DNA from: an uncultured Clostridium sp.
GTDB taxonomy: Bacteria > Bacillota_A > Clostridia > TANB77 > CAG-508
DNA: 5,952 nucleotides
Assembly (NCBI GenBank): GCA_905200315.1
Contig: CAJKKA010000101.1
Coordinates: forward strand, 1-5,952
Direction of reading: 5' to 3'
The notes under the pieces were generated by a model. The model ran no database searches. It had not been told where the DNA came from and worked only from the letters and a program-made list of their open reading frames with translations. Shown here piece by piece: positions 5,109 to 5,952 of this stretch. How positions within the stretch are numbered: position 1 is the first letter of the stretch; the number at the start of each line of letters is the position of its first letter. The position numbers and the translations under genes were made by a program.

Positions 5109-5618
5109 ATGAAAATAAAAAATGAAGATTACGAAATTATATGCGATACAAGGGAACAAGATACATTAATCCAAGATACTCTTATAAAAAATGGAATACA
5201 GGCCACTAGAGAAAAATTAAATACTGGGGATTATGCTATTAGATATCAAGGAGAATATATACCTAATATTTTAATAGAAAGAAAAGCAGGATTAGATGAA
5301 TTGCTAGGAAACTTAATGGATCCAGTAAAAGACGAAAATAAAGATAACCGTTTTATAAGGGAACTAAAAAGAGCAAAAGAAGCAGGAGTTAAATTATTCT
5401 TGCTTATACAAGACAAGGATTATTATATCAAACTTTTAAAAGGTGAATATATAAGCCATGTTCATCCTAACGCTAGCGCGGCTATGGTAATTTCATTAAT
5501 GGCCAAATTCGATAATCTTCATATTATTGCATGTGATAGAAAAGAATCACCTTCAATGGTCCATAAAATTTTATATTATCACTTAAGAGAAGAAATAAAA
5601 AGGAAGGAGGGTAATTGA
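5109..5618 (+). CDS. ERCC4/XPF-type structure-specific nuclease
   Basis: A 169-residue protein consisting almost only of an ERCC4 nuclease domain, the fold of XPF, Mus81 and archaeal Hef. Such enzymes cut branched DNA next to junctions. The active-site signature is complete: D13-T-R-E16 in IICDTREQ, GDY (40-42), and I-E57-R58-K59 with D63 (ERKxxxD). The rest (RFIRELKRAKEAGVKLFLLIQ and the HVHPNASAAMVISLMAKF segment) continues the domain. No helix-hairpin-helix or helicase domain is present, so a partner or dimerisation may give DNA specificity. ATG 5109 has AAGGGG at 5098-5103. The gene is 2 bases upstream of the packaging-type helix-turn-helix gene, suggesting a job in recombination, replication-fork processing or preparing branched DNA for packaging. 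Family certain; substrate inferred. Confidence 0.9.
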   Translation: MKIKNEDYEIICDTREQDTLIQDTLIKNGIQATREKLNTGDYAIRYQGEYIPNILIERKAGLDELLGNLMDPVKDENKDNRFIRELKRAKEAGVKLFLLIQDKDYYIKLLKGEYISHVHPNASAAMVISLMAKFDNLHIIACDRKESPSMVHKILYYHLREEIKRKEGN

Positions 5619-5620
5619 TT

Positions 5621-5952
5621 ATGGCAGGTAAAGAAAGAACTTGTTTAACAGAAGAACAAATAAAAGCTATTGAAATGTTAGTATATGGAGCAACTAATAA
5701 AGAAGTAGCAGAAACTATTAAAGTATCTGAAAGAACAGTCTTAAGATGGAAAAAGCTACCTCAATTTAGAGATGAAATGGATAGACAATATGCAATGGTT
5801 AAAGATGATGTAGATAGAAGGATTGCAAGATTTGCAAATGGAATTTTAAAAAGCATTTATGATTTATCTAGAAACTCTAAGAGTGATAAAGTTAAGCTAG
5901 ATGCAAGCATATACTTACTTAATAGACTTGTCGGAACTCCAGTTTCAAAAGT
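5621..5952 (+). CDS. phBC6A51-like helix-turn-helix protein, probable terminase small subunit (partial, 3' end outside)
   Basis: From ATG 5621 the frame stays open to the window edge (110 residues, MAGKERTCLTEEQIKAIEML...). AAGGAGGG at 5604-5611 is a strong ribosome binding site 9 bases upstream. Residues 9-55 contain a resolvase/transposase-like helix-turn-helix: LTEEQIKAIEML, then TNKEVAETIKVSERTVLRWK (27-46), then LPQFRDEMDRQ. This order is characteristic of phBC6A51-family and small-terminase proteins of Firmicutes phages. In those phages the protein recognises phage DNA and hands it to the large subunit (ATPase/nuclease), expected next. The following helical region (ARFANGILKSIYDLS..., KLDASIYLLNRLVG) fits the oligomerisation part. 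A general phage regulator is the main alternative. Confidence 0.8.
   Translation, partial: MAGKERTCLTEEQIKAIEMLVYGATNKEVAETIKVSERTVLRWKKLPQFRDEMDRQYAMVKDDVDRRIARFANGILKSIYDLSRNSKSDKVKLDASIYLLNRLVGTPVSK

Overview
The window looks like part of a temperate tailed phage or prophage from a low-GC Firmicute, most likely a Clostridia-class host. The evidence is very AT-rich DNA, strong AGGAGG-type ribosome binding sites, codon use dominated by AGA/ATA/AAA/GAA, and a purely phage-type gene set. Every gene I can support is on the + strand, and most are tightly packed or overlapping. No minus-strand gene, tRNA, rRNA or CRISPR array is supported.

Layout: bases 1-62 are the tail of an unidentified gene. 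Bases 74-1572 hold small accessory genes: two tandem YopX-family proteins, a 58-residue four-cysteine protein, a possible 24-residue membrane peptide, a small zinc-ribbon protein and a 107-residue cysteine-rich protein. Bases 1574-2718 hold a nucleotide pair, a divergent flavin-dependent thymidylate synthase (ThyX) and a deoxycytidylate deaminase. Together they could turn dCMP into dUMP and then dTMP for phage DNA synthesis. A 195-base gap (2719-2913) follows, with an extended -10 promoter and, inside the predicted leader, an intrinsic terminator hairpin.

The next unit starts at 2914 with a 304-residue protein carrying two helix-turn-helix-like regions (regulator or replication initiator). 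It ends in a terminator-like element at 3835-3902 whose outer stem encloses a predicted three-way junction. A GIY-YIG endonuclease with NUMOD-like repeats follows (3940-4944), probably a free-standing homing endonuclease that invaded here. It ends in a 20-base direct repeat. A leader able to fold over a ribosome binding site (5058-5101) precedes an ERCC4/XPF-type nuclease (5109-5618). The window ends inside a phBC6A51-like helix-turn-helix protein, probably the terminase small subunit, so it spans the change from early/middle metabolic genes to the packaging module.

The least ordinary parts are the RNA-level signals around the endonuclease (branched terminator, shared CTCGAAC motifs, occluded ribosome binding site), the promoter-proximal terminator at 2863-2889, and the altered ThyX signature motif. 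I could not run folding or homology searches, so the RNA claims rest on complementarity found by eye.
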